Origin: Methylocystis echinoides
GTDB lineage: Bacteria > Pseudomonadota > Alphaproteobacteria > Rhizobiales > Beijerinckiaceae
Direction of reading: 5' to 3'
DNA length: 64,000 nt
Assembly: GCF_027923385.1 (NCBI RefSeq)
Contig: NZ_BSEC01000001.1
Location: 1,128,501 to 1,192,500, forward strand
In this document: in pieces, positions 42,668 through 51,712 of the stretch
Layout: the number at the start of each line of letters is the position of its first letter
How positions within the stretch are numbered: the stretch's first letter is position 1
The notes under the pieces: generated by a model
Databases searched by the model: none
What the model was told of the DNA's origin: nothing
Seen by the model: only the letters and a program-made list of their open reading frames with translations
Program-made: the position numbers and the translations under genes

Positions 42668-44185
42668 CTAGAAGAACCCCAGCTTCTTCGGGCTGTAGCT
42701 CACCAGCATGTTCTTCGTCTGCTGATAATGATCCAGCATCATCTTGTGATTCTCGCGGCCGATTCCGGACTGCTTGTAGCCGCCGAAGGCCGCATGGGCC
42801 GGATAGGCGTGATAACAGTTCGTCCACACGCGCCCCGCCTGGATCGCGCGGCCGAAGCGGTAGCAGCGATTGATGTCGCGGCTCCACACGCCGGCGCCGA
42901 GGCCGTAGAGCGTGTCATTGGCGATGTGCAGGGCTTCCGCATCGTCCTTGAATGTCGTCACCGACACCACGGGGCCGAAGATTTCCTCCTGAAACACGCG
43001 CATGCGGTTGTGGCCCTGCAACACTGTCGGCTTCACATAGAAGCCGCCGGCGAGATCGCCTTCCAGCAGATTGCGCTCGCCGCCCGCGAGGACCTTCGCG
43101 CCCTCCTGCTTGCCAATGTCGATATAGCTGAGGATCTTCTCCATTTGCTCGGAGGACGCCTGCGCGCCGATCATCGTCGCCGGATCGAGCGGATGGCCCT
43201 GTTTGATCGACGCGACGCGCTCCAGCGCCCTGGCGATGAAGCGATCGTAGATCTTTTCATGAACCAGCGCGCGGCTCGGGCAGGTGCAGACCTCGCCCTG
43301 ATTGAGCGCGAACATGACGAAACCTTCGATCGCCTTGTCGAAATAATCATCGTCCTCGCGCGCCACATCCTCGAAGAAGATGTTGGGCGACTTGCCGCCG
43401 AGTTCGAGCGTGACGGGGATCAGCGTCTGACTGGCGTATTGCATGATCAGGCGGCCGGTCGTCGTCTCGCCGGTGAAGGCGATCTTGGCGATGCGGTTCG
43501 ACGAGGCGAGCGGCTTGCCGGCTTCGAGACCAAAGCCGTTGACGATGTTGAGCACGCCCTTCGGCAAAAGATCGCCGACCACTTCCGCCCAGACGAGAAT
43601 GCTCGCGGGGGTCTGCTCGGCGGGCTTCATGACGACGCAATTGCCGGCGGCGAGCGCGGGGGCGAGCTTCCAGGCCGCCATCAGCAGCGGGAAGTTCCAC
43701 GGGATAATCTGGCCGACGACGCCGAGCGGCTCGTGGAAATGATAGGCGACGGTGTCGTGGTCGATCTCCGAGATGCCGCCCTCCTGCGCGCGCACGGCGC
43801 CAGCGAAATAGCGGAAATGGTCGATGGCGAGCGGCACGTCGGCGGCCATTGTCTCGCGGATCGGCTTGCCATTGTCCCAGGTCTCCGCCGTGGCGAGCAA
43901 GGGGAGATTGGCCTCCATGCGATCGGCGATCAGATTCAGGATGCGCGCGCGCTCGGCGGCGCTGGTCTTGCCCCAGGCGTCCTTCGCGGCATGGGCGGCG
44001 TCGAGGGCGGCTTCGATGTCGTCCTTGTCGGAGCGCGCGATCTCGCAGACCTTCTGGCCGGTGACGGGAGAGATGTTGTCGAAGGTCCGGCCGGATTTCG
44101 CGTCGGCCCATGCGCCATTGATGAAATTGCCATAACGCGCCTTGAAGGGCGGTTTGGCGGCGGCGAGAGTCTCATGCTTGGTCAT
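42668..44185 (-). CDS. NAD-dependent aldehyde dehydrogenase (ExaC/AcoD type)
   Basis: 505 residues from ATG 44185. Rossmann and active-site motifs: [31 protein letters not shown], the catalytic glutamate in [11 protein letters not shown] and the catalytic cysteine in [14 protein letters not shown]. The C-terminus ends in [13 protein letters not shown], typical of the acetaldehyde/aliphatic aldehyde group. It oxidises short aldehydes to acids with NAD. The neighbour DUF779 supports the subfamily. The 135 bases before its start hold no feature I can name beyond a possible promoter. Confidence 0.92.
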   Translation of the reverse strand: MTKHETLAAAKPPFKARYGNFINGAWADAKSGRTFDNISPVTGQKVCEIARSDKDDIEAALDAAHAAKDAWGKTSAAERARILNLIADRMEANLPLLATAETWDNGKPIRETMAADVPLAIDHFRYFAGAVRAQEGGISEIDHDTVAYHFHEPLGVVGQIIPWNFPLLMAAWKLAPALAAGNCVVMKPAEQTPASILVWAEVVGDLLPKGVLNIVNGFGLEAGKPLASSNRIAKIAFTGETTTGRLIMQYASQTLIPVTLELGGKSPNIFFEDVAREDDDYFDKAIEGFVMFALNQGEVCTCPSRALVHEKIYDRFIARALERVASIKQGHPLDPATMIGAQASSEQMEKILSYIDIGKQEGAKVLAGGERNLLEGDLAGGFYVKPTVLQGHNRMRVFQEEIFGPVVSVTTFKDDAEALHIANDTLYGLGAGVWSRDINRCYRFGRAIQAGRVWTNCYHAYPAHAAFGGYKQSGIGRENHKMMLDHYQQTKNMLVSYSPKKLGFF

Positions 44186-44320
44186 GGGCAGCCTTCTTTG
44201 CGTTTCCTCACGGCGCGCGCTTTCGCGCTGTTCTGCGCCAAGAGATAGTAACGCATAGGCCCGCGCCAAGTGAAATCGCTTCCGGCGCGCCGGCGCCCAG
44301 ATCGGGCGCCAAAGCTCACG

Positions 44321-44950
44321 TTAGTCCAGGCAGGCCTTCGCCAAAGCCTGAAACGCCCGCGCGCGATGCGACAGGGCGCGCGAGCCGTCGCCCGGCAGCG
44401 CGTGCTTCTCCGCCGACATCATCTCGCCGAAGGTCTTGTCCAGCTCGTCGGGCTTGAAGATCGGATCGTAGCCGAAACCCTTGTCGCCCTTGGGCGGAAA
44501 CACGAGCTCGCCGTCGACCCGGCCCTCGAATTCCTCGATGTGGCCATCCGGCCAGACGACCGCGAGCGCGCATGTGAAGTTGGCGCGGTAAGGCGGCCTG
44601 GCGCCGCGCTTCGCAATCTCGGTGCGCACCAGTTCGCAGGCCGCCTTGAAATCGCGTGTCTCGCCGGCCCAGCGCGCGGAATAGACGCCCGGCGCCCCGT
44701 CCAGCGCATCGACGCAGAGACCGGAATCATCGGCGAAGGCCGGGAGGCCGGCCGCCATCGCCGCGGCGCGCGCCTTCAGCGCCGCATTGCCACGAAAGGT
44801 GGTTTCGGTTTCCTCCGGCTCCGGCAGGTTGAGGTCGCCGGCGGAGACGGCGTCGACGCCATGCGGGCCGAGCAATTGCTGAAGCTCCCAGAGCTTGCCG
44901 GGATTGTGCGTCGCAATGACGAGTTTGCCGTGAATCTTGCGGTGGGTCAT
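44321..44950 (-). CDS. rdgB: XTP/dITP diphosphatase (RdgB/HAM1)
   Basis: 209 residues from ATG 44950. The N-terminal KLVIATHNPGKLWELQQLL, central ADDSGLCVDALDGAPGVYSARW and GDKGFGYDPIFKP are the Ham1 signatures. It removes deaminated purine nucleotides such as XTP and dITP. It lies next to rph (RNase PH), a common alphaproteobacterial pair, although here separated by a paired repeat. Confidence 0.95.
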   Translation of the reverse strand: MTHRKIHGKLVIATHNPGKLWELQQLLGPHGVDAVSAGDLNLPEPEETETTFRGNAALKARAAAMAAGLPAFADDSGLCVDALDGAPGVYSARWAGETRDFKAACELVRTEIAKRGARPPYRANFTCALAVVWPDGHIEEFEGRVDGELVFPPKGDKGFGYDPIFKPDELDKTFGEMMSAEKHALPGDGSRALSHRARAFQALAKACLD

Positions 44951-44975
44951 GACGCAGCCCTTTTGATTCTGCCGG

Positions 44976-45130
44976 GCCCCTCCCTGACCCTCCCCCGCCA
45001 TAGGGCGTCTTCAGACGCCCGTCTTTCGACGGGCTATGGCGGAAGAGGGGACTCGCTCATGATCGGCGAAGTCGATGAAGGCCCGGATGTGCTCCCTCTC
45101 CCGCGAAGCGGGGGAGGGCTGGGGAGGGGG
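44976..45130. repeat. Paired palindromic repeat (BIME-like), copy B
   Basis: Hairpin elements near 44990-45052 (with an inserted AGACGCCCGTCTTTCGACGGGCT-type inverted repeat) and 45094-45125 flank the same spacer motifs (CTCATGATC, GTCGATGAAGGC) as copy A. It fills the gap between rdgB and rph. Confidence 0.75.
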
Positions 45131-45847
45131 TTACCCGGTGATTGCCGCCTTTTGCAGCGCAACCAGCTCCGCGATCCCCTTCTGCGCGAGCGCCAGCATC
45201 GCGGTGAGTTCGTCGGGCGAGAACACGGCGACTTCCGCGGTCGCCTGGATCTCCACAAGGCCGCCCGAACCGGTGATGACGAAATTCGCGTCGGTCTGTG
45301 CGGTGGAGTCTTCTGCGTAGTCCAGATCGATGACCGGCGCGCCATTGAAGATGCCGCAGGAGACGGCGGCGACATGGTCGCGCAGCGGGTTCTCCTTGAC
45401 GATGGAGCGCGCGCGCATCCATTCGAAACAGTCGCGCAGCGCCACCCATGCGCCGGTGATCGAGGCCGTGCGCGTGCCGCCGTCGGCCTGGATCACGTCG
45501 CAGTCGAGCACAATCTGGCGTTCGCCCATCGCCGGGAGATTGGTGACCGCGCGCAGCGAGCGGCCGATCAGGCGCTGGATTTCCTGCGTGCGTCCGGTGA
45601 GCTTGCCGGCCGAGGACTCGCGGCGCGTGCGGGTGTGGGTCGCGCGCGGCAGCATGGAATATTCCGCCGTCACCCAGCCGCGACCCTGACCGCGCAGCCA
45701 TGGCGGCGGCTTGTCTTCCAGCGTTGCGGCGCACAACACCTGGGTATTGCCGAATTTCACCAGGCAGGAGCCTTCGGCGTAGCGCGCGACGCCGCGCTCG
45801 AAGCTGACCGGCCGCATCTCATCGAGCGCGCGTTTGCTGGGACGCAT
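45131..45847 (-). CDS. rph: Ribonuclease PH
   Basis: 238 residues, standard length. The start [17 protein letters not shown], the [24 protein letters not shown] active-site region and the [13 protein letters not shown] DxD motif (here [14 protein letters not shown]) define RNase PH, which trims tRNA 3' ends using phosphate. It is divergent from the EF-G-like gene across 153 bases, which hold no other feature I can name. Confidence 0.95.
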   Translation of the reverse strand: MRPSKRALDEMRPVSFERGVARYAEGSCLVKFGNTQVLCAATLEDKPPPWLRGQGRGWVTAEYSMLPRATHTRTRRESSAGKLTGRTQEIQRLIGRSLRAVTNLPAMGERQIVLDCDVIQADGGTRTASITGAWVALRDCFEWMRARSIVKENPLRDHVAAVSCGIFNGAPVIDLDYAEDSTAQTDANFVITGSGGLVEIQATAEVAVFSPDELTAMLALAQKGIAELVALQKAAITG

Positions 45848-46000
45848 GAAAACTCCTGTCCTCTGGAAATTGGAGGCGTTCTAACCCGCTTTGGCCGCCG
45901 TTGGAAGCGCCTCCTTTTTCATCCTTGCGCTTCCGGGGATGTGGTGGGAGCATGACGTAACGGGGCTGGTTCAATGGTCCCGATACATAGGGAGGATATG

Positions 46001-48085
46001 ATGGGCGAGACGCACTCTTCCCACGAAGCGAGAGCGCGGGGCTCCCGGCTGATCGCGCTGGCCGGTCCCTTCCAAAGCGGCAAGACCACTCTTCTCGAAG
46101 CCATTCTGACACATGCGGGCGCCATTCCCCGACAGGGGGCCGTCGCCGCCGGCGCGAGCGTGGGCGACGCCAGCCCGGAAGCGCGCGCGCATCGGATGAG
46201 CGTGGAGGCGAATGTCGCCACCGTCGACTTCATGGGCGACAGCTACACATTCGTCGACCTTCCGGGTTCGGTCGAGTTCGCGCATGAGGCGCGCAACATT
46301 CTCCCCGCGGTGGACGCCGCCATCGTCGTCTGCGAGGCGGACGAGCGCAAGGTTCCGGCGCTGCAGCTGGTGCTGCGCGAGCTGGAGGAATTCGGCGTTC
46401 CGCATCTGCTGTTCCTCAACAAGATCGACGCCACGACGATCGATGTGCGCGATGCGTTGACCATCCTGCAACCCGCCTCGCGCACGCCGCTGCTGCTGCG
46501 TCAGATTCCGATCTGGAACAATGGCGTCGCCGTCGGCTTCATTGATCTCGCGCTCGAGCGCGCCTATGTCTATCGCGAGCACGCGCCGTCCGAAGTCGTC
46601 GACATTCCAAAAGGCGAGAGCACGACGGAGAAGGAGGCGCGCTACTCCATGCTGGAGCGCCTCGCCGATTACGACGACGCGCTGATGGAGGAGCTGATTT
46701 CCGACATCGAGCCGCCGCGCGACCAGGTGTTCGACGATCTGACGAAGGAGTTGCGCGCGGGCCTCGTCGCGCCGCTCTTCATCGGGTCGGCGGAACGCGG
46801 CGCGGGCGTCACACGGCTGCTGAAGGCGCTTCGGCACGAGGCCCCGGGCGTCGCAGAGGCGCGTGCGCGTCTCGGCGTCGCGGAAAGCGGGCCGGCGCTA
46901 GCGCGCGTCCTGCGCACGGTGCATACGTCGCATGGCGGCAAGCTCTCCATCGCCCGCGTGCTGCGCGGCGGGTTCGACGATGGCGAGACCGTCCTTTCGG
47001 TGAATGGCGAGGATCGCATTTCCGGCCTGTCGCGGTTGCTCGGCGCAAATATGTCGAAGCTGTCCCGCGTGCACGAAGGAGATGTCGTCGCTTTCGGTCG
47101 GCTCGATCATGCGCAGACCGGCGACACGCTTGTCGCCGACGCGCGCGCGGATCGCTCGGCGCTCGCGACACATGCGCCGGCGCCTGATCCGGTCCATGCC
47201 GTTGCGCTCGTCGTGAAGGATCGCAAGGACGAGATGCGGCTCGCGGCGGCGGTGGCGAAACTCGTCGAGGAAGATCCCTCGCTCGTCTTCGTGCACGATC
47301 AGGAGATGTCGCAGATCAAGCTCTACGGCCAGGGCGAGATGCATTTGCGGGTGGCGCTGGAGCGTCTGCAATCACGTTTCAGCGTCGCGGTGGAGGTGAC
47401 GAAGCCGACCGTCGCCTATCGCGAGACCATCCGCCACAAGGTGACGGTGCGCGGTCGCCACAAGAAGCAGTCCGGCGGCCATGGCCAGTTCGGCGATGTG
47501 GTGCTGGAGGTCGGGCCGCGCGGGCGTGGGGAGGGCTTCGCCTTTTCCGAGCGCGTGCATGGCGGCGCCGTGCCAAAGCAATATTTCTCCTCCGTCGAGG
47601 CGGGCTGTCAGGACGCGCTGATCCATGGCCCGCTCGGCTTCCCCGTCGTCGACGTCGAGGCCGTGCTGACGGACGGCTCGTATCACACGGTGGATTCCTC
47701 CGACATGGCGTTTCGCACCGCCGCGCGCATCGGCATGAGCGAGGCGCTCGGCAAAGCGGACCCGATCCTGCTTGAGCCGGTTCTGGCCGTCGACATCTAC
47801 GTGCCGAACGAAGCCATGTCGCGCGCGACGGGCATCGCGTCAGGGCGTCGCGGTCAGATCATGGGCTTCGGCCCGCGCGAAGGCTGGGACGGCTGGGACA
47901 AGCTCGAGGCGCTGATCCCTGAAGCCGAGATGGACAATCTCATCGTCGAGCTTCGGTCGGCGACGGCGGGCGCCGGTTTCTTCCGCGCGCGTTTCGACCA
48001 TCTCGCCGAAGTCGTGGGCAAGCAGGCGCGAGACATCGTCGCGGCCCATGCCGGCCATCATGCCGCGCGCGCGGCGGTGGGGTAG
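46001..48085 (+). CDS. EF-G-like translational GTPase (paralogue)
   Basis: 694 residues from ATG 46001, five bases after GGAGG (ATG 45998 is also possible). The P-loop is AGPFQSGKTTLLEA rather than the EF-G AHIDAGKTT; the G3 region reads VDLPGSVEF instead of DTPGH; NKID is kept. The C-terminal domains (GGHGQFGDVVLEVGPRG, PVVDVEAVLTDGSYHTVDSSDMAF, MGFGPREGW) are clearly EF-G-like. It belongs to the second EF-G-like group, not the main FusA. It may act in ribosome recycling or under stress; not known here. Confidence 0.85.
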   Translation: MGETHSSHEARARGSRLIALAGPFQSGKTTLLEAILTHAGAIPRQGAVAAGASVGDASPEARAHRMSVEANVATVDFMGDSYTFVDLPGSVEFAHEARNILPAVDAAIVVCEADERKVPALQLVLRELEEFGVPHLLFLNKIDATTIDVRDALTILQPASRTPLLLRQIPIWNNGVAVGFIDLALERAYVYREHAPSEVVDIPKGESTTEKEARYSMLERLADYDDALMEELISDIEPPRDQVFDDLTKELRAGLVAPLFIGSAERGAGVTRLLKALRHEAPGVAEARARLGVAESGPALARVLRTVHTSHGGKLSIARVLRGGFDDGETVLSVNGEDRISGLSRLLGANMSKLSRVHEGDVVAFGRLDHAQTGDTLVADARADRSALATHAPAPDPVHAVALVVKDRKDEMRLAAAVAKLVEEDPSLVFVHDQEMSQIKLYGQGEMHLRVALERLQSRFSVAVEVTKPTVAYRETIRHKVTVRGRHKKQSGGHGQFGDVVLEVGPRGRGEGFAFSERVHGGAVPKQYFSSVEAGCQDALIHGPLGFPVVDVEAVLTDGSYHTVDSSDMAFRTAARIGMSEALGKADPILLEPVLAVDIYVPNEAMSRATGIASGRRGQIMGFGPREGWDGWDKLEALIPEAEMDNLIVELRSATAGAGFFRARFDHLAEVVGKQARDIVAAHAGHHAARAAVG

Positions 48086-48128
48086 GAGGTCGCGCATCGG
48101 CGAGCCCCTTCGCCCGCCGGGGGAGGCG

Positions 48129-48157
48129 CCTTGACCAGTCGTCAAGGTTCCTCTTCC
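48129..48157. terminator. Weak terminator between convergent genes
   Basis: Stem CCTTGAC/GTCAAGG with a five-base loop, followed on the plus strand by TTCCTCTTCC. It lies between the EF-G-like gene and the 4Fe-4S gene on the other strand. The T-tract is poor. Confidence 0.35.
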
Positions 48158-48173
48158 CGGCGGCAGGGAGGCG

Positions 48174-49466
48174 TCACGACGGGAAGCATCGCGCGAAGGC
48201 GGCCAGCAGCCTGGGATCGCCGGACAAGCGGATGCGCCGCGTGATCAACGCCAGCGGCAGGCTCGCCTCCCTGCGCAGGAAGCGTATCCAGGCCCCGCCA
48301 TCGGCTGTCACGGAAAGGTCGGGGGCGCCGACGAGGCCCTCCCTGATCTTCACTCGGCGGTCGGCAATGACGATGGTGGCCTGACGGGGCGTCGCGCCGG
48401 TGAATGAGAAATGATAGGTCGCCTTCAGCCCGGCTGATCTGTTGCGCTGGAAGATATTGGGCAGCGCCGCAAGAAAGCTGTCAACGCCGGTCGGGCGGAA
48501 CACAGAGCCCACCCGCTTGATCCGCTTGTGCGGGAAGCGGCGCGCGACATAGTCCGCCGCGTCCGAGTTGCCGGTCACATAAATGGTCTCGACCTTCTTT
48601 TTCAGCGGATCGACGATGCTGTCGAGAAAGTTCCTCCTGTCGGCGCGATAGGCGCCGATGACGTCCTCCCCCGCCGGACAGACCGCGAGACAATAGGCCG
48701 CCTTGTAATTCGGCCCGAAGGCGAGGCTCTGCCACATTGAGACGGTTTCGCCGTCGCTGAAACCTTTGCGGTAGTCACGCGCATTCTTTGCGTCAGCGAT
48801 CGTCTCGACGAAATCCGAGAAGCCGCCCATGAATTCCCGATAATTGTGCGTGTAGCAGGCGGCGAAATCGAAATGGCCGTCAGGCGCGATGGCGCCCGTC
48901 GGACAGGCGGCGACGCAGAGCTTGCATTCGAGGCACGGATTGTCATCGAGGGGCGCGCAATCATGTCTCACGTCGAGGTCGCACGCCACGGTCCCCAGCA
49001 GGATGAAATTGCCAAAGCGCGGATGGATCACGTTGCGGTGAATCCCCATGCGCCCCATTCCGGCCGCGACGGCGACAGGCTTATGGGAAATCACCCACAT
49101 CTTGCCGGGCCAGTTCTCCGCCTCCATCGGAAAGCCTACCGGCGGATAGCCGGCGCGATGGCCGCGCGCCTCCAGCCTCTTCACGATAGCGCGCGCGACG
49201 GCGTCGCATTCGTCGCTCGTGTGGTGGAATTCGAGATTGGCGAGTGATCGCGCGGGGCTGCGGATGTTCTCGCGGTTCATCTTCACCACGAAGGAAATCA
49301 GCGTGCGCGTGAAAGGGAAGGCGGCGAGAATGTCGGCGCGCTGATCGTCGAGGGCGGAGTCGTCGATCGACACAAATCCCACGTCATCCGCGCCGGCGGC
49401 CAGCGCGATGTCGCGCAGCGCGGCGGCGTCCAGCGTCGGGGAAAGCGTTTCGTCGAAGGCGATCAT
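48174..49466 (-). CDS. Double 4Fe-4S (QueG-like) reductase with C-terminal sterol-carrier-like tail
   Basis: 430 residues. The first part resembles epoxyqueuosine reductase-type iron-sulfur proteins: GMGRMGIHRNVIHPRFGNFILLG, a [4Fe-4S] motif CLECKLCVAACPTGA, and a second cluster region with CYTHN and CLAVCPAGED. The last ~100 residues (ATYHFSFTGATPRQATIVIADRRVKIREGLVG) look like an SCP2-type lipid-binding domain, which QueG lacks. It is therefore probably not QueG but a related reductase with a lipid-like or hydrophobic substrate. A MarR gene lies directly upstream on the same strand. Confidence 0.7.
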   Translation of the reverse strand: MIAFDETLSPTLDAAALRDIALAAGADDVGFVSIDDSALDDQRADILAAFPFTRTLISFVVKMNRENIRSPARSLANLEFHHTSDECDAVARAIVKRLEARGHRAGYPPVGFPMEAENWPGKMWVISHKPVAVAAGMGRMGIHRNVIHPRFGNFILLGTVACDLDVRHDCAPLDDNPCLECKLCVAACPTGAIAPDGHFDFAACYTHNYREFMGGFSDFVETIADAKNARDYRKGFSDGETVSMWQSLAFGPNYKAAYCLAVCPAGEDVIGAYRADRRNFLDSIVDPLKKKVETIYVTGNSDAADYVARRFPHKRIKRVGSVFRPTGVDSFLAALPNIFQRNRSAGLKATYHFSFTGATPRQATIVIADRRVKIREGLVGAPDLSVTADGGAWIRFLRREASLPLALITRRIRLSGDPRLLAAFARCFPS

Positions 49467-49475
49467 TGCATATAC
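49467..49475. promoter_or_regulatory. Candidate MarR half-site before the reductase gene
   Basis: GCATATAC next to the reductase start codon. The same eight bases, in reverse orientation, occur just before the marR start (49970-49978). A shared operator for the MarR protein is possible. Confidence 0.3.
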
Positions 49476-49498
49476 CCCTTTTTGGTCAGGCCAAGGTT

Positions 49499-49963
49499 TC
49501 AGCCGCCCTGATCCGTGGGCGCGGCGACTTGCATGAGGGCGCGAAGCTCAACGAGGAGCTGCTGGAGACGCTCGGCGCCGAAGCGTGCTTCGACCATGTC
49601 CTGCGCCGCGCGCCAGTGGGGCATGGCGTTGGCGAGCGTGGACTCGCCGAAAGGCGTGAGCGCCACTTTTCGCGTGCGACGATCCTCGCCCGGCCTGATC
49701 TTGACCAGCCCACGCTTTTCCATGATGGCGAGATTTCTCGCGAGCGCGCTCCGATCCATCACAAAGACGTCGGCAAGCTTGCTGACTGTGGCGCCGCCGG
49801 TGAGCGAACAGGCGACCAGCAGCGAGTATTGCGTCGGCTCGAGCCCGGTCGTCGCCATGAACTGCCCATAGAGCTTCGTCACGGCGCGGCTGGCGCGGCG
49901 CACATTGGCGGCGGCGCAGGTCTGCGCGCAGGCTTTGACGTCGGCGGGGTCGGGCGCTGTCAT
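49499..49963 (-). CDS. MarR-family regulator
   Basis: 154 residues from ATG 49963. The winged helix with TVSKLADVFVMDRSALARNLAIMEKRGLVKIRPGEDRRTRKVALTPFG is the MarR core. The N-terminus has a CAQTCAAANVRRA segment with two cysteines that could sense redox state. Its stop lies 32 bases before the reductase gene, so it probably controls that gene and itself. Divergent small gene at 50093. Confidence 0.9.
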   Translation of the reverse strand: MTAPDPADVKACAQTCAAANVRRASRAVTKLYGQFMATTGLEPTQYSLLVACSLTGGATVSKLADVFVMDRSALARNLAIMEKRGLVKIRPGEDRRTRKVALTPFGESTLANAMPHWRAAQDMVEARFGAERLQQLLVELRALMQVAAPTDQGG

Positions 49964-50092
49964 GAAAGATGTATATGCCCGTTTCTTGTCGGGGTCAATG
50001 TGCGCGGCGGCGTCGCGCTCTATCTCTCCGTTCCTGGGACCCGCCGAGCAGCCTGCCTCTCCGCGAGGCCGCAACGGCGCCGGAGGACTGAC

Positions 50093-50305
50093 ATGCGCAA
50101 GCTGATCGTTGTTTTCGGGGTCGTCGGGCTGGGCGGTTTGGCGTTGGGCGCAGAGACGGACCAGATTGCGGCGCTGAAGAAGCCTGCCGCCATCGAACAG
50201 GCCAGGCCCCCGCATTCACGCTGCGCGAAGCGGATCGTCCTTGGGGGCGACAGGCGCGTGGTCGCCTGCCTCATGCAGAAACGCAAGGGCGTAACCGAGC
50301 CCTGA
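50093..50305 (+). CDS. Small secreted protein of unknown function
   Basis: 70 residues from ATG 50093 with GGAGG ten bases upstream. The N-terminal KLIVVFGVVGLGGLALGAE is a signal peptide; the mature part is ~50 basic residues with two cysteines (SRCAKRIVLGG and ACLMQKRK) that may form a disulfide. I do not recognise the family. It ends 17 bases before the stop of the DUF2235 gene. Confidence 0.6.
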   Translation: MRKLIVVFGVVGLGGLALGAETDQIAALKKPAAIEQARPPHSRCAKRIVLGGDRRVVACLMQKRKGVTEP

Positions 50306-50321
50306 AGCGTTACGTCCGAAC

Positions 50322-51566
50322 CTAGACAAGCGCCTGCGCGGCCCTGGCCGGTTCGCTTTCACGAATGTTCATCGGCCTGTAACCGGCGTCGCCCCTGAGC
50401 TTGTCGCGCGCGCAGCCGGACAGGTCGATCACGAAGCCGGCGTTGATGGGGAAGCTCTCCTCATCGGCGGCCAGCACGTCCGAGTGGTCGAGCTGGCGGA
50501 TGAAGTCGCCGTTCTCCTGCACGCGGTCCAGCGCCGGCGCATCGCTCTTGCTGATGAGCTTCAGAAGCGGTTTCGGCCAATAGACGAAGAAGCGTGTCGT
50601 CAACTGATACCAGACGCTCTGGGAGTTGTGCATCGGCGCCAGCGGGTCGGGCGCGACGGCGCGCGCGGGAGTGGCGGTCTCGACGCAGAGCCCATGCTTG
50701 CCGGCCTTCTCGATCATCCACGTCAGGGCGCAGTCGGAGAGTCCCGCTTCCGGATAGCCGCCGCCCACGTCAGAGTGGACGCCGGGGAACCAGGCTTCCT
50801 CGTAATTATATTCCTCGGATTTCACCTGCGTCGCGTTCACCTGCGCGGCTTCGATCTTGCGGGTTTCCGTCAGCTCCATGCGGGTGGGCCGGAACGGCCA
50901 GCGCTTCTCGTCGATGGCGCAGGCGTGATAGGCGTTGAGGATGATCGGACTGATCTTGGTGTCGTGAAACTGCGTCGGGAAGATCTGATTGAGCAGCTTT
51001 CCGAAGAGGAATCCGAAAGGCGCGCCGAGCGCGCCGACCGTATCCCACACGCCGAGGAATTTGATCTTCTCATCGCCATGCGTATTGGCCGCCCGGAACG
51101 CCTGCGAGAGGTCGCTGCGCGGATGCCATTTCGGGTCCGAGCTGCGGTAATGCGAATAGGCCTCTTCGAGCAGATGCAGCCTGTCGCGTCGCAGGATGCC
51201 GACATTGAAGATCATCCCGGCGAGGCTGCGCACGGTGAAGGCCCCGCGGCTGAAGCCGAAGAGGAAGATTTCGTCGCCCGTCTCATAATTGCTGACGAGA
51301 AACTGATAGGCGCTCTTGATGTTGTCGGAAATGCCGAAGCCGAAGCCGCCGCCGGTCAGACGTTCATCCCAGCGATTGCCGACGCCGCGCAGGTAATGGA
51401 CGATCTGTGGCGCATGATCGCTGTCGCCGATCCGGGTCAGCTCGAAGAGGCGCAGCACATTGGTGGGGCAGGGGCGACCGTCGCGGCTCTTCTGGTCTTC
51501 CTTGTTCCAGGTGCCGTCGCAGAAAACGATGAGTCGCTTCTTGGCCTTTGGCGCGCGGTCGATCAT
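50322..51566 (-). CDS. DUF2235 alpha/beta hydrolase-like protein
   Basis: 414 residues from ATG 51566 with GAGGG eight bases upstream. Motifs: LIVFCDGTWN near the start, the nucleophile elbow GFSRG (Ser106) and HSDVGGGYPEAGLSD near residue 265. DUF2235 proteins are predicted hydrolases, and some (Tle1 family) are phospholipases delivered by type VI secretion. No secretion genes are nearby and no signal peptide is visible, so a house-keeping lipid or polymer hydrolase is also possible. PHB genes lie next to it. Confidence 0.8.
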   Translation of the reverse strand: MIDRAPKAKKRLIVFCDGTWNKEDQKSRDGRPCPTNVLRLFELTRIGDSDHAPQIVHYLRGVGNRWDERLTGGGFGFGISDNIKSAYQFLVSNYETGDEIFLFGFSRGAFTVRSLAGMIFNVGILRRDRLHLLEEAYSHYRSSDPKWHPRSDLSQAFRAANTHGDEKIKFLGVWDTVGALGAPFGFLFGKLLNQIFPTQFHDTKISPIILNAYHACAIDEKRWPFRPTRMELTETRKIEAAQVNATQVKSEEYNYEEAWFPGVHSDVGGGYPEAGLSDCALTWMIEKAGKHGLCVETATPARAVAPDPLAPMHNSQSVWYQLTTRFFVYWPKPLLKLISKSDAPALDRVQENGDFIRQLDHSDVLAADEESFPINAGFVIDLSGCARDKLRGDAGYRPMNIRESEPARAAQALV

Positions 51567-51614
51567 CAAAAAAACCCTCAAATCAAATCAAAAGGCCGCC
51601 CCAAAGTATTCCGC

Positions 51615-51650
51615 GAGTCGGCGCGGCCTGCAACCTGAGCCGCGCCGACT
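51615..51650. repeat. Long GC hairpin downstream of phaB
   Basis: Inverted repeat GTCGGCGCGGC / GCCGCGCCGAC with an 11-12 base spacer, in the gap between the DUF2235 start and phaB. It lacks a T-tract. Confidence 0.5.
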
Positions 51651-51655
51651 GCACA

Positions 51656-51689
51656 AGAAAAAAGCCGACGGCCCGAGGGCCGCCGGCTC
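51656..51689 (-). terminator. Rho-independent terminator of phaB
   Basis: On the minus strand the stem GCCGGCGGCCC/GGGCCGTCGGC with a three-base loop is followed by TTTTTTC, 24 bases after the phaB stop codon. A strong intrinsic terminator for the phaA-phaB unit. Confidence 0.85.
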
Positions 51690-51712
51690 ATTCGCGCAAA
51701 AGGCGCAAAACG

